This document shows positions 17,280-26,837 of a stretch of DNA of 64,000 bases, in pieces. Position numbers and translations under genes: made by a program. Every line of letters starts with the position of its first letter. The stretch's first letter is position 1. This DNA is from Halomonas sp. DQ26W. GTDB taxonomy: Bacteria > Pseudomonadota > Gammaproteobacteria > Pseudomonadales > Halomonadaceae. Location: contig NZ_QPKI01000013.1 in assembly GCF_003339685.1 (NCBI RefSeq), positions 1-64,000 on the forward strand, read 5' to 3'. Under the pieces are notes generated by a model. That model saw only the letters and a list, made by a program, of their open reading frames with translations. It was not told the origin of the DNA and did not search any database.

Positions 17280-18083
17280 ATGGATTTCTCACTTCTGCTG
17301 GTGATTGCTGTTGCGGTCACCGGCCTGGTATGGCTGCTCGACCTGTTCCTGTTGCGTCCTGCGCGCCGCCGGCACCTGGCCAACGCTGAAGCCGCTACGA
17401 CCGAAGGGCTTGACGAGGCGACGCGTACCAAGGTGCTCAAGGAGCCCTGGCCGGTCGATTATGCGCGCTCCTTCTTCCCGGTATTGCTGGTGGTGCTGCT
17501 GCTGCGTAGCTTCCTGGTCGAACCCTTCCAGATTCCTTCCGGTTCGATGCGGCCCACCCTGGAAGTCGGCGACTTCATCCTGGTGAACAAGTACGCCTAT
17601 GGTCTGCGCCTGCCGGTGACCCACACCCGCTTCGTCGAAATGGACGATCCACAGCGCGGCGACGTCATGGTTTTTCGCTTTCCCAACGAGCCCTCGGTAA
17701 ACTTCATCAAGCGTGTGGTGGGCCTGCCGGGCGACACCCTGCGCTACGAGAACAAGCAGCTTTACATCAACGGCCAGGCGGTGCCAAAGCGTCTGCTTGA
17801 AGAGGGGCCGGCCGAAGCACCGCAAGAGTGGCTGCTAGAGGAAGCATTGGGCGAAATCAATCACCGAATCTACAATAATCCTCGAGATCCGGGGCCGAGA
17901 GTGCGTGAATTGGTAGTGCCGGAGGGCCACTATTTCACCATGGGTGACAATCGTGACCATTCCAATGATAGTCGCTACTGGGGCTTCGTTCCCGAAGAGA
18001 AAATCGTCGGGCGTGCCTTTGCAGTGTGGATGCAGTGGGATGGCGGACTGCCCAGTTTTTCCAATGTTCGGCGTATTCATTGA
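17280..18083 (+). CDS. lepB: Signal peptidase I
   Basis: 267 residues. Two N-terminal membrane helices (about 2-24, and 62-80 around VLLVVLLLRSFLVEPF) are followed by the periplasmic catalytic domain. The nucleophilic Ser lies in IPSGSMRPTLEVGDF and the general-base Lys in NFIKRVVGLPGD; YFTMGDNRDHSNDSRYWGFV is the conserved box E. It removes signal peptides from exported proteins. Placement after lepA is typical. Confidence 0.96.
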   Translation: MDFSLLLVIAVAVTGLVWLLDLFLLRPARRRHLANAEAATTEGLDEATRTKVLKEPWPVDYARSFFPVLLVVLLLRSFLVEPFQIPSGSMRPTLEVGDFILVNKYAYGLRLPVTHTRFVEMDDPQRGDVMVFRFPNEPSVNFIKRVVGLPGDTLRYENKQLYINGQAVPKRLLEEGPAEAPQEWLLEEALGEINHRIYNNPRDPGPRVRELVVPEGHYFTMGDNRDHSNDSRYWGFVPEEKIVGRAFAVWMQWDGGLPSFSNVRRIH

Positions 18084-18130
18084 CGTTCCGACGTCTCTCG
18101 ACGGTGACCTGTTTCATGCCCAGGCAACCG

Positions 18131-18172
18131 TTCTTTCGTAGATATTCTTTCGTAGATATTCTTTCGTAGATA
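18131..18172 (+). repeat. Three perfect 14-bp tandem repeats ahead of rnc
   Basis: TTCTTTCGTAGATA occurs three times head to tail at 18131, 18145 and 18159 with no mismatch. The array ends 11 bases before the GTG start of rnc, directly before its ribosome binding site AGCAGGAG. Confidence 0.9.
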
Positions 18173-18183
18173 GCAGGAGCTTC

Positions 18184-18876
18184 GTGAGCCACTCCCTTAA
18201 CACCTTCAGCCGACGCATCGGCCACACCTTCGGGGATGACGCCCTGCTGGAACTGGCCATGACCCATCGTAGCTTTGGAGGTCAGAACAACGAACGACTC
18301 GAATTTCTCGGTGACTCGATCGTCAACTTCGTGATTGCCGAAGCGCTTTTCGAGCGCTTTCCCCAGGCGCGGGAAGGCCAGCTGTCTCGGCTTCGTGCTC
18401 GGTTGGTACGCGGCCAGACGCTGGCAGAACTGGCCCGGGAGATGTCCTTCGGCGAATGCCTGCGGCTCGGCTCCGGTGAAATGAAGAGCGGTGGTCATCG
18501 ACGTGATTCCATTCTCGCCGATGCCGTCGAAGCGGTACTCGGCGCCATCTATCTCGACGCCGGTATGGATGTGGCGCGGACGCGGGTGTTGGCTTGGTAT
18601 GCCGAACGCCTGGAAGCCATTGACCTGCAGGATACACAGAAAGACCCCAAGACCCGTCTCCAGGAGTTTCTTCAGTCGCGCCAGGTTCCCCTGCCGCGCT
18701 ATGAGGTGGTGTCGGTGGAAGGCGAGGCGCATGACCAGACCTTTACTGTGGAGTGCCACATCGAACTGCTGGAGGAACACACCCTGGGAATTGGGACCAG
18801 CCGTCGTCATGCCGAGCAGCAGGCGGCAGAGATGGCCCTGTCGCAGCTCGAGACCCGAGGAGGGCGTAGCAAATGA
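18184..18876 (+). CDS. rnc: Ribonuclease III
   Basis: 230 residues. Cleaves double-stranded RNA, including rRNA precursors. The signature [17 protein letters not shown] holds catalytic Glu and Asp; further acidic residues lie in [21 protein letters not shown] double-stranded-RNA binding domain occupies about 155-226 ([14 protein letters not shown] to [14 protein letters not shown]). The start is GTG 18184, with GGAG five bases upstream. Three tandem 14-bp repeats lie in its leader, a region through which E. coli RNase III controls its own mRNA. It overlaps era by 4 bases. Confidence 0.95.
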   Translation: MSHSLNTFSRRIGHTFGDDALLELAMTHRSFGGQNNERLEFLGDSIVNFVIAEALFERFPQAREGQLSRLRARLVRGQTLAELAREMSFGECLRLGSGEMKSGGHRRDSILADAVEAVLGAIYLDAGMDVARTRVLAWYAERLEAIDLQDTQKDPKTRLQEFLQSRQVPLPRYEVVSVEGEAHDQTFTVECHIELLEEHTLGIGTSRRHAEQQAAEMALSQLETRGGRSK

Positions 18877-19772
18877 GCCAGACATGCGGCTTTGTCGCCA
18901 TCGTGGGGCGCCCCAACGTGGGCAAATCCACTCTGATGAATCGGATCCTCGGTCAGAAGATCTCGATCACATCGCGCCGCCCACAGACCACGCGTCATCA
19001 GGTCATGGGCATCAAGACCGAGGGCGAGGCGCAATTCATCTACGTCGATACTCCCGGCATCCACATCATGGCGAAGGATCGCAACAAGGCGATCAACCGC
19101 TTCATGAACCAGGCCGCTACCCAGGCCCTGCGTGACGTCGACTGCGTGGTTTTCATTATCGACCGCACTCGATGGAGCGACGAAGACCAGGTGGTCCTCC
19201 AGCGCCTAGAGCATGTTCAGGCGCCGGTCATCCTGGCCGTCAACAAGGTCGACCGGCTGGAGGACAAGAGCACGCTGCTGCCATGGCTCGGCGAGGTGGG
19301 GGCACGGCGTGAATTCGCGGCCATCATCCCCATATCCGCCAAGCACGGAACCAACGTGACGGAACTCGAGGTCGAGGTGGCCAAGCACCTGTCGGAGGGC
19401 GTTCACCACTTTCCCGATGACCAGGTCACCAACAAGAGCCAGCGCTTCCTTGCGGCGGAACTGGTGCGGGAAAAGATCATGCGCCAGTTGGGCGACGAGC
19501 TGCCCTATCAGGTGACGGTGGAGATCGAGGAGTTTCGCGACGAAGGACGTGTGGTGCATATCAGCGCCCTGATCCTGGTGGAACGTTCGGGTCAGAAGAA
19601 GATCCTGATCGGCGAGAACGGTGAGCGCATCAAGAGCATCGGTCGCGAGGCACGCCTGGACATGGAGCGTGCCCTCGATGCCAAGGTGATGCTCAATCTC
19701 TGGGTCAAAGTGAAGCGAGGCTGGTCTGACGATGAGCGGGCCTTGAAGAGCCTCGGCTACAACCTCGACTGA
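18873..19772 (+). CDS. era: GTPase Era, 30S ribosome assembly factor
   Basis: 299 residues. G motifs: [12 protein letters not shown], the conserved TRHQV switch, DTPGIH, NKVD and ISAKHG. The C-terminal KH domain contains [18 protein letters not shown], which binds 16S rRNA near its 3' end. It begins inside the rnc stop (ATGA) and is 46 bases from recO, the normal order. Confidence 0.96.
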   Translation: MSQTCGFVAIVGRPNVGKSTLMNRILGQKISITSRRPQTTRHQVMGIKTEGEAQFIYVDTPGIHIMAKDRNKAINRFMNQAATQALRDVDCVVFIIDRTRWSDEDQVVLQRLEHVQAPVILAVNKVDRLEDKSTLLPWLGEVGARREFAAIIPISAKHGTNVTELEVEVAKHLSEGVHHFPDDQVTNKSQRFLAAELVREKIMRQLGDELPYQVTVEIEEFRDEGRVVHISALILVERSGQKKILIGENGERIKSIGREARLDMERALDAKVMLNLWVKVKRGWSDDERALKSLGYNLD

Positions 19773-19818
19773 TGGCGACCCACGGCCTTCGCTCGACGAG
19801 GCTCGGGCGTCTTGCCGG

Positions 19819-20529
19819 GTGACTGTCATGCAGCCGCAGCCGGCTTTCCTCCTGCACAAGCGCCCCTATCGTGAAACCAGCGCCCTGGTTGAGTTGCTGA
19901 CCCTCGAACACGGCCGCGTGCGGGCGGTGGCCCAGGGCGTGCAGCGCCCGGGCTCACGCTCACGTGGGCGCCTGCAGCCCTTCGCTCCGCTACATTTAAC
20001 TTGGGTAGGGGAGAGTGAGCTCAAGCGGTTGCGCCTGATGGAAAGCCGTGGCTCGGCGGCATTGCTCGTGGGGGAAGGGTTGCTTTGTGGGCTCTATGCC
20101 AACGAACTGTTGACTCGTACCCTGCCAGTAGAGCTTTCGGTACCCGAGGTATTCGCCTTCTATGGTGCGCTGCTCGAGGCCTTGCCGCGTCCCGAGGGTC
20201 GAGCTGGTTCACTGCGCCGGTTGGAAGTTGCGCTGCTTGAGGCACTCGATGCGGCACCGTGTTTCACAGAACCCAATGGGAGCGAACTCGACCCCCACCG
20301 TCACTATTGCTTCGATAATACATCGCGCGCCTTCGTGCCTGGCGAGCCCGGTATCGATGGCCGCACACTTCGACTGCTTGCCAGCGGCGACTGGACTGAG
20401 CCCGGCCTTGCCGGCCCCGCCAAGGCCATCACCCGGGCCGCGTTGGCGCCCCTGCTTGGGACTCGGCCACTGCGTTCCCGCGAGTTGATGCACAAGCTTG
20501 CCCAGCGGCGTCGTGCCGGCCCACACTGA
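19819..20529 (+). CDS. recO: DNA repair protein RecO
   Basis: 236 residues. The N-terminal OB-fold includes [20 protein letters not shown] and [19 protein letters not shown]. The helical C-terminal part holds [12 protein letters not shown]. It works with RecR to load RecA on SSB-coated DNA. The start could be GTG 19819 or ATG 19828, three codons later; neither has a strong ribosome binding site. Context era-recO-pdxJ supports the name. Confidence 0.9.
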   Translation: MTVMQPQPAFLLHKRPYRETSALVELLTLEHGRVRAVAQGVQRPGSRSRGRLQPFAPLHLTWVGESELKRLRLMESRGSAALLVGEGLLCGLYANELLTRTLPVELSVPEVFAFYGALLEALPRPEGRAGSLRRLEVALLEALDAAPCFTEPNGSELDPHRHYCFDNTSRAFVPGEPGIDGRTLRLLASGDWTEPGLAGPAKAITRAALAPLLGTRPLRSRELMHKLAQRRRAGPH

Positions 20530-20558
20530 CCCCCGTCTTACCTGCTTTGGAGAAGGCC

Positions 20559-21362
20559 ATGCATCCCCCGCGCATCCTGCTCGGCGTCAATATCGACCAT
20601 ATAGCAACCTTGCGTCAGGCTCGCGGTACCCGCTATCCCGATCCGGTTCAAGCGGCACTGCTGGCCGAGGAAGCCGGCGCCGACGGTATCACCGTGCATC
20701 TGCGAGAAGATCGGCGGCATATCCAGCCGCGCGATGTACGCCTGCTTGCCGAGGTGCTCAATACGCGCATGAATCTCGAGATGGCGGTCACCGAGGAGAT
20801 GCTCGCCCTGGCCGAGGAAATCCGCCCCGCCCATGTGTGCCTGGTGCCGGAGAAGCGTGAAGAGCTTACCACCGAGGGCGGGCTTGACGTGGTCGGTGGC
20901 TTCTCGGCCATCGCCGAGGCCTGCCGCCGACTGGCTGCCGTCGGCTGCGAGGCCTCGCTGTTCATCGATCCTGAGCCCCGCCAGATCGAGGCCGCGATGA
21001 AGGCGGGAGCACCGGTCATCGAACTGCACACGGGGGCCTATGCCGAGCTGGCCAATGACGCGGCTCGCAGTGAGCATGTCCGGCTGGCCGCGGCGGTGGA
21101 AATGGCACTGGAGCTTGGGTTGGTGGTCAATGCCGGTCATGGGCTGAACTATCACAATGTTGAGGCCGTCGCCGCGATACCCGGCTTGCATGAGCTCAAT
21201 ATCGGTCATGCCATTATTGCGCGAGCCCTCTTCGTGGGCCTCAAGCAAGCAGTGGCCGACATGAAGCGATTGATCATCGCCGGTCAGGAGGCGGGATTTG
21301 TCGCTTCGTTGGAAGAGCACGATCACCACCACGATGATCTGAACGACAGCGAAGCCGGATGA
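20559..21362 (+). CDS. pdxJ: Pyridoxine 5'-phosphate synthase
   Basis: 267 residues. Makes pyridoxine phosphate from 1-deoxyxylulose 5-phosphate and an aminoacetone phosphate. Conserved blocks: [44 protein letters not shown], and [19 protein letters not shown] 20559 follows GGAGAAGG; the TTG four codons earlier is rejected. A His/Asp-rich tail ([12 protein letters not shown]) ends the protein. It overlaps acpS by four bases (ATGA). Confidence 0.95.
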   Translation: MHPPRILLGVNIDHIATLRQARGTRYPDPVQAALLAEEAGADGITVHLREDRRHIQPRDVRLLAEVLNTRMNLEMAVTEEMLALAEEIRPAHVCLVPEKREELTTEGGLDVVGGFSAIAEACRRLAAVGCEASLFIDPEPRQIEAAMKAGAPVIELHTGAYAELANDAARSEHVRLAAAVEMALELGLVVNAGHGLNYHNVEAVAAIPGLHELNIGHAIIARALFVGLKQAVADMKRLIIAGQEAGFVASLEEHDHHHDDLNDSEAG

Positions 21363-21736
21363 TCGTCGGAATCGGAACGGACATTGCGCGGGTGGCGCGC
21401 TTCGAGGCGGCCCTGACGCGACACGGGTCACGCTTCGCCGAGCGCTTGCTGGGCGTGGCCGAACGCGAACGACTGGCTGAACGGCCAGGGAAGGCTGCTT
21501 ACCTGGCCAAGCGCTTTGCTGCCAAGGAGGCCTTCGTCAAGGCGCTGGGCATGGGCCTTCGCCGGGGCATGCGCTGGACAGAGATCCAGGTGGTCAATGA
21601 TGGATTGGGCAGGCCTTCGCTAGTGCTTTCGGGGAAGGCCCTTGAGTGGGCCAGCGCGGCGGGCGTGACAACCATTCACTTGTCCCTGAGCGACGAGGCC
21701 GAACTGGCGTTGGCGATGGTCGTGCTGGAGGGCTGA
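21359..21736 (+). CDS. acpS: Holo-[acyl-carrier-protein] synthase
   Basis: 125 residues. Transfers the phosphopantetheine arm of CoA to acyl carrier protein. The magnesium-binding Asp is in [15 protein letters not shown] and the catalytic Glu in [16 protein letters not shown]. End of the lepA-acpS run. Its last 61 bases overlap the 3' end of gacS on the other strand, with both frames coding. Confidence 0.94.
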   Translation: MIVGIGTDIARVARFEAALTRHGSRFAERLLGVAERERLAERPGKAAYLAKRFAAKEAFVKALGMGLRRGMRWTEIQVVNDGLGRPSLVLSGKALEWASAAGVTTIHLSLSDEAELALAMVVLEG

Positions 21737-24399
21737 TTCTGTTGCTGGGCATGCCATGCCCGCAGCCGCTCCATCGCCCGGAAGAGGTCATCGATCAACG
21801 GTTCGACACCGGTCATACCCTCGGAGCGCAACCGGGTCTCCAGGGTCTCTGCCACCAGAGCCAGCTCCGGCGCCCCGCAGTAGCGACAGGCACCGTTCAG
21901 GGCATGCACGGTGTCCAGCAGCGCCTCCGGGTCTTCGGTCGACAGGGCCGCTTGTAGTTCCCTGGCACTGGAGGGGAGTGATGTGGCTAGCTCCTCGAGT
22001 AGCTCGAGGGCAAGGGATTGGCTGCCATTGGCCAGGCGGGTGCCGAGCAACAGATCGATGACGGCCAGCTCCGCGCTTTGCTCCTGTCGCTCCGTTGCAT
22101 CCGACTCCATCTGCCTGACCGGCGGCGTGACGCGCAGATGTCGCTGGAGAATCGCCTCCAGCGCATTGCTATCCACCGGCTTGATCAGCACTTCCTGAAG
22201 ACCGCTTGCCAGCAGTTGCTGGCGGTCACCCTCCAGCGCGTGGGCCGTCACGGCGATTACCGGGCAATGCGACCATGATCCGCCCAGTTTGCGCAGCGCC
22301 CGGGTCGTCTCGACGCCGTCCATTCCCGGCATGCGGATATCCATCAGCACCAGGTCGAATGGTTCGTTCTCGGCGATAGCCAGTGCTGCTTCCCCGCTTC
22401 CCGCCTCTTCGATCCACAGGCCTGGCCGCTGCAGGATGTCCTTCAGCAGCCGGCGGTTGCTGGCGTTGTCATCCACCACCAGTAGCCGACTCAGGCTTGG
22501 CGCCACCACTACTTTGCTGCGCAGCGAGCTACAGCGTCGCAGCCCCTCGGCCAGAGCCTGGCGAGAAATGGGCTTGCACAGGAGTTCGCCGCCGGATGAA
22601 AAGGTGAGTTTCGGCAGCTCGAGTGGTGTGGCGTTGACCAGCAGCAGAACCGGGCAGGGGCAAGCGTTCAGCCAAGTCTGCCACTCCTCGAGGACCGTGT
22701 CTGAAAGCAGGGTAGGAAGTCCGGCCACCATCAGGGCGGGTGGTGGCGACTGCACTGTGGGGTGGGGTATCTCCACTACCTGAGCGCCCCAGCCGCAGAG
22801 AAGGTGGCTGAGCGCATGGCGGGTGGGCGCATGTGGCTCGTAGAGGGCGATGCGCTGTCCGTCAAGAATTCGCTCCGGCAACGTATCCATGCCACCAATG
22901 ACCTCCAGCGGCAGGCTGACGGCGAAAGTCGAACCCTTGGTCGGCGCGCTTTCGACGCTGATGCGGCCTCCCATCTGTTCGACAAGCTGCCGGCTGATGG
23001 CCAGGCCGAGACCTGATCCGCCATATTGGCGTGAATGCCCGGCCGTTGCCTGGTGAAAGGCCTGGAAAAGGTCGTGCTGCTCCTTGGGCGTCAAACCGAT
23101 GCCGGTGTCGCTGATGCTGATGCGCAGCAGGACCTGATCCGTGTGGGAGTGATCCTCGACCATGACCCGTACGATGACTTCACCCTCTTCGGTAAACTTC
23201 AGGGCATTGTGGACCAGGTTGATCAACACCTGACGGATGCGCAGCGGATCGCCGCGAAGCGGTGAGGGAACGTCATCGTAGACCAGGCCCAGTAGGTGAA
23301 GGCCCTTCTGATGGGCCAGCGGTGCCTGAAGCCCCAGCACCTCATCCACCAGCGACACCATGTCCACATCAGCACGGTCGAGTTTCAGACGCCCGGCCTC
23401 AATGCGCGAGAAATCCAGCACGTCGTTGACCAGGGCCAGCAGGTTGTCGCAAGCCACCTGGACCTGGTCGAGCCATTCGCGCTGTCGGGGGTCGAGGCGT
23501 GAGCGCCCCAGCAAACGGCAGAAGCCCACGATGCCGTTGAGTGGAGTGCGAATCTCGTGACTCATGCTGGCCAGAAACTCCGACTTGACCCGGTTTGCCT
23601 CAAGGGCGCGACGGTGAGCCAGGTCGAGCTCGATGTTCTTGATCTCGATGGTTTCCATCGACTCCTGCAAATCGGCGGTCGTCTGTTCGATCTGGCGCTG
23701 TATATTGTCCCGAGAGTGCTCGAGTTCGTCGCCCAGTGCATTGACCTGCTGGGCGAGTCGATTCAGTTCGGGGGGGCCATCCTCGGCAAGCCGAGTGTGC
23801 AGGTCGCCGCCGCGTAGACGGCGCAGCGCCTCGCTAGCGCCGTTCAAGTTACTATCCAGGCGTCGTCCCAGAGAGGACGCCATCACGAACAGTAGCAGTT
23901 CGAGAATCAGTAGTACCAGGCCGGCGATAGCCAGGCGGCGGTAATGATCCAGGGTCAGCGCTCGTGAATCGATGTCGATCTCGAGCCAGGCGAGGCCCTG
24001 GATGATGCCATTGTTCTCGGTCAGGTCGAGGGGGACCATCAGTCGCCAAAGATCGCCCTGGGTATCGAGCTGCGTCTCCTGGGGCGGTGCCATGGCAACC
24101 TTGGCACGGCTGCGTCCCAACTCCAGCATCGTCATACCGGTTTCGGTATAGACACCGACCCCCCGGGCTTCGTCGATATCGAGCAGGCGACGGGCCAGGC
24201 TATCCAACTGTGATTGGTCGCGGGCTACCAGCGCCTGGGCGAACATCGGTGCCTGGAGCTCTGCCGCGGTAACCAGGCGGTCGCGCAGTGCCGACTTGCG
24301 CCATTCGGATTCCTGATGCAGGTCGAGCGTCGCCGCGAACAACAATACCAGTAGCGGCAGTCCCAGCAGCCAGAGCGTCAAGCGGTTTCCGAGCGACAT
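21676..24399 (-). CDS. gacS: Hybrid sensor histidine kinase GacS/BarA
   Basis: 907 residues. Membrane helix 1 (about 8-26), a periplasmic sensor part, membrane helix 2 (about 160-178, LAIAGLVLLILELLLFVMAS) and HAMP. The kinase core has the phospho-His in FLASMSHEIRTPLNGIVGF and ATP-binding boxes NLVHNALKFT, DTGIGL and GSGLGLAI. The receiver has its Asp in DLVLMDIRMPGMDGVE, and the C-terminal HPt domain its His in VHALNGACRYCGAPE. This phosphorelay layout is that of GacS/BarA, which with GacA controls Rsm/Csr small RNAs. It is divergent from cysM, as in Pseudomonas. The 3' end overlaps acpS tail to tail. Confidence 0.92.
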   Translation of the reverse strand: MSLGNRLTLWLLGLPLLVLLFAATLDLHQESEWRKSALRDRLVTAAELQAPMFAQALVARDQSQLDSLARRLLDIDEARGVGVYTETGMTMLELGRSRAKVAMAPPQETQLDTQGDLWRLMVPLDLTENNGIIQGLAWLEIDIDSRALTLDHYRRLAIAGLVLLILELLLFVMASSLGRRLDSNLNGASEALRRLRGGDLHTRLAEDGPPELNRLAQQVNALGDELEHSRDNIQRQIEQTTADLQESMETIEIKNIELDLAHRRALEANRVKSEFLASMSHEIRTPLNGIVGFCRLLGRSRLDPRQREWLDQVQVACDNLLALVNDVLDFSRIEAGRLKLDRADVDMVSLVDEVLGLQAPLAHQKGLHLLGLVYDDVPSPLRGDPLRIRQVLINLVHNALKFTEEGEVIVRVMVEDHSHTDQVLLRISISDTGIGLTPKEQHDLFQAFHQATAGHSRQYGGSGLGLAISRQLVEQMGGRISVESAPTKGSTFAVSLPLEVIGGMDTLPERILDGQRIALYEPHAPTRHALSHLLCGWGAQVVEIPHPTVQSPPPALMVAGLPTLLSDTVLEEWQTWLNACPCPVLLLVNATPLELPKLTFSSGGELLCKPISRQALAEGLRRCSSLRSKVVVAPSLSRLLVVDDNASNRRLLKDILQRPGLWIEEAGSGEAALAIAENEPFDLVLMDIRMPGMDGVETTRALRKLGGSWSHCPVIAVTAHALEGDRQQLLASGLQEVLIKPVDSNALEAILQRHLRVTPPVRQMESDATERQEQSAELAVIDLLLGTRLANGSQSLALELLEELATSLPSSARELQAALSTEDPEALLDTVHALNGACRYCGAPELALVAETLETRLRSEGMTGVEPLIDDLFRAMERLRAWHAQQQNQPSSTTIANASSASSLRDK

Positions 24400-24456
24400 C
24401 GGTGATCCTTATCACGGTGAATCATGGTGCAGTATGCCACAGCTGACCAGGATGCC

Positions 24457-24485
24457 TGTCCAGTGAGAGACGGCACGGATATAAT
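24457..24485 (+). promoter_or_regulatory. Candidate promoter of cysM
   Basis: TATAAT (24480-24485) is a perfect -10 hexamer. A weak -35 (TGTCCA, 24457-24462, three of six) lies 17 bases upstream. It is 31 bases before the cysM start codon. Confidence 0.45.
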
Positions 24486-24516
24486 GCTGAAAAGACGTTT
24501 CCATAAGGACGGTTAC

Positions 24517-25413
24517 ATGCATTTTCCTACCATCGAGGACGTCGTCGGCAATACGCCGCTGGTGCGGCTCAAGCGTATCACAGCGGGCCGCAACAACACG
24601 CTGCTGGCCAAGCTGGAGGGTAACAACCCCGCCGGCTCCGTGAAGGATCGCCCAGCCTTGTCGATGCTCGAGCACGCCGAGGCTCGTGGTGAAATCGAGC
24701 CGGGGGACACCTTCATCGAGGCCACGTCGGGCAACACCGGGATTGCACTGGCCATGGCGGCGGCCATCAAGGGCTACAGGATGTTACTCATCATGCCGGA
24801 AAGTGCCTCCAGCGAGCGAAAGCATGCCATGGCGGCCTTCGGCGCCAAGCTGATTACCGTCAGCAAGGAGGGTGGTATGGAAGAGGCGCGTGACCTCGCC
24901 GAAGCGATGATCGCCCGGGGCGAGGGCAAGCCGCTCAATCAGTTCGCCAATGCCGACAACCCGCTGGCACATTATCTGGGCACCGGTCCTGAACTCTGGG
25001 AGCAGACCGGGGGTACAATTACCCATTTCGTCAGCTCCATGGGGACGACGGGAACCATCATGGGGGTGTCGCGCTACCTCAAGGAGCGCAACCCCAATAT
25101 TCAGATCATAGGCCTACAACCGGAAGATGGTGCCAGTATTGCCGGTATCCGGCGCTGGCCCAAGGAGTACTTGCCGAGCATTTTCGATGCTTCACGCGTG
25201 GATCGAGTGCTTGATATCGGCCAATATGAGGCCGAGGAGCATATGCGCCGGCTGGCCAGGGAGGAGGGCATCCTGGCCGGTGTTTCGTCCGGCGGCGCCC
25301 TGGCGGGGGCGCTGCGTATCGCCGCGGAGGTTGAGGATGCGGTGATCGCCTTCGTCGTCTGTGACCGCGGCGATCGCTATCTCTCGACCGGCCTGTTTGC
25401 TCCGGAGGCTTGA
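24517..25413 (+). CDS. cysM: Cysteine synthase B (O-acetylserine sulfhydrylase)
   Basis: 298 residues, PLP enzyme making cysteine from O-acetylserine and sulfide or thiosulfate. The PLP lysine is in NNPAGSVKDRPALSM, the phosphate/substrate loop in EATSGNTGIALAMAAAIKG. The start MHFPTIEDVVGNTPLV matches CysM; an in-frame ATG at 24424 upstream of the promoter motif is rejected. It is followed by rlmD at a 1-base gap, part of the cysM-rlmD-relA-mazG order. Confidence 0.95.
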   Translation: MHFPTIEDVVGNTPLVRLKRITAGRNNTLLAKLEGNNPAGSVKDRPALSMLEHAEARGEIEPGDTFIEATSGNTGIALAMAAAIKGYRMLLIMPESASSERKHAMAAFGAKLITVSKEGGMEEARDLAEAMIARGEGKPLNQFANADNPLAHYLGTGPELWEQTGGTITHFVSSMGTTGTIMGVSRYLKERNPNIQIIGLQPEDGASIAGIRRWPKEYLPSIFDASRVDRVLDIGQYEAEEHMRRLAREEGILAGVSSGGALAGALRIAAEVEDAVIAFVVCDRGDRYLSTGLFAPEA

Positions 25414-25414
25414 C

Positions 25415-26833
25415 GTGGCGATGCTTGGCAAGCGTCGGCCGGCGCGTCGACGCTCAGGTGTATCCGGGCTGCAGGGAGGTCACAGCGATTCCCCCGCACC
25501 GGCGATCGACTCCAGCGTGTCGGGGATCACGGTCCAGCGCCTGGCACACGATGGCCGTGGCGTGGCGCGCTCGGCCAGCGGCAAGACCCTGTTCATCGAG
25601 GGCGCGCTGCCCGGGGAACGTCTCGAGGTGGCGGTGCATCGTTCGCGCAAGCGCTTCGACGAGGCTCATGTTCGCGAGCTCCTCGAGGCCTCTCCCCAGC
25701 GTGTCGAGCCTCCCTGTCCCCACTATGCTCAGTGTGGCGGCTGTGATCTCCAGCATCTGGCCGTGACGTCCCAGCGGGAACATAAGCAGGCGGTTCTGGT
25801 CGACCTGCTGGCCCGGGAAGGCATCACCCTGCAGACACCACCGACTCTGCTGGCAGGCACAGCGACCGGCTATCGACGCCGTGCCCGGTTGGGTGTGAAA
25901 GTAGATGCCGAGGGGCGGGTTCACCTGGGTTTTCGTGTTCACCATGCCAGTCGCCTGGTGGATGTGGAGCGCTGCGTGGTTCTGGTGCCCTCTCTAGAGG
26001 CGTTGCTGGCACCGCTGCGCGAGTTGCTGGCCCAACTGGAAGCGCCGCGTCAGGTTGGCCATCTTGAGCTCCTCTCCGCCGATGATGTGACCGTGGTGGT
26101 GGTGCGTCAGCTGCGAGACAATCGTGCCGACCGCCTGCGCTGGCAGGCGTTTTCCTGTGAGCAGGGAGTGTCGGTGGGACGCCTCACCGGGCGAGACACA
26201 CCAGCGTTCGAGTGGTTGGGAGATACCCCGGACCTCCTCTATCGGCTCCCCGGCGTCGGCGGTGATCTTGAGCTGCGCTTCGGTCCCGGCGACTTCCTTC
26301 AGATCAACGAGGCCGTCAATGCCCAACTGGTAGCCACGACGCGGGAGTGGCTGGCGCCAATGAATGGTGAACGGGTGCTCGATCTCTTCGCCGGGGTCGG
26401 CAACTTCAGCCTGCCATTGGCAACCGATGGGGCGCATGTCACCGCGGTGGAAGGCAGCTCGGCCATGGTCGAGCGGCTGATCGACAACGCCAGGATCAAC
26501 GCACTGTCGGTTGAATCCCGGCGGGTCGACCTGGGCCAGGAGGACATGGTTGCCGGACTGCTGGAGAGCATCGAGCCCGACGCCGTCGTGCTCGACCCGC
26601 CCCGCGATGGTGCATCGTCTGTCTGTCGAGCCTTGGTGGAACGTCCGGTGGCCCGGCTGGTCTATGTAGCCTGTGATCCTGCTACTCTGGCTCGGGATGC
26701 GGCACGACTCGTGCATGGCGGTTATCGCCTTACCCGGGCGGCGGTAGCCGACATGTTCGTGCATACCTCGCATCTTGAATCTATTCTGCTGTTCGAGCAC
26801 TGCGAACGGCAGCCACCATCGCAAGGAGTCTAG
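25415..26833 (+). CDS. rlmD: 23S rRNA (uracil-1939-C5)-methyltransferase RlmD
   Basis: About 472 residues. An N-terminal TRAM domain (GITVQRLAHDGRGVARSASG) precedes an iron-sulfur site CPHYAQCGGCDLQHL and a further ligand cysteine near VDVERCVVL. The methyltransferase domain has VLDLFAGVGNFSLPLA (SAM loop), LDPPRDGAS, and the catalytic Cys in VYVACDPATLARD. GTG 25415 is chosen because GGAGG lies six bases upstream; ATG 25421 is an alternative two codons on, and an ATG at 25361 lies inside cysM. Confidence 0.93.
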   Translation: MAMLGKRRPARRRSGVSGLQGGHSDSPAPAIDSSVSGITVQRLAHDGRGVARSASGKTLFIEGALPGERLEVAVHRSRKRFDEAHVRELLEASPQRVEPPCPHYAQCGGCDLQHLAVTSQREHKQAVLVDLLAREGITLQTPPTLLAGTATGYRRRARLGVKVDAEGRVHLGFRVHHASRLVDVERCVVLVPSLEALLAPLRELLAQLEAPRQVGHLELLSADDVTVVVVRQLRDNRADRLRWQAFSCEQGVSVGRLTGRDTPAFEWLGDTPDLLYRLPGVGGDLELRFGPGDFLQINEAVNAQLVATTREWLAPMNGERVLDLFAGVGNFSLPLATDGAHVTAVEGSSAMVERLIDNARINALSVESRRVDLGQEDMVAGLLESIEPDAVVLDPPRDGASSVCRALVERPVARLVYVACDPATLARDAARLVHGGYRLTRAAVADMFVHTSHLESILLFEHCERQPPSQGV

Positions 26834-26837
26834 AGAG

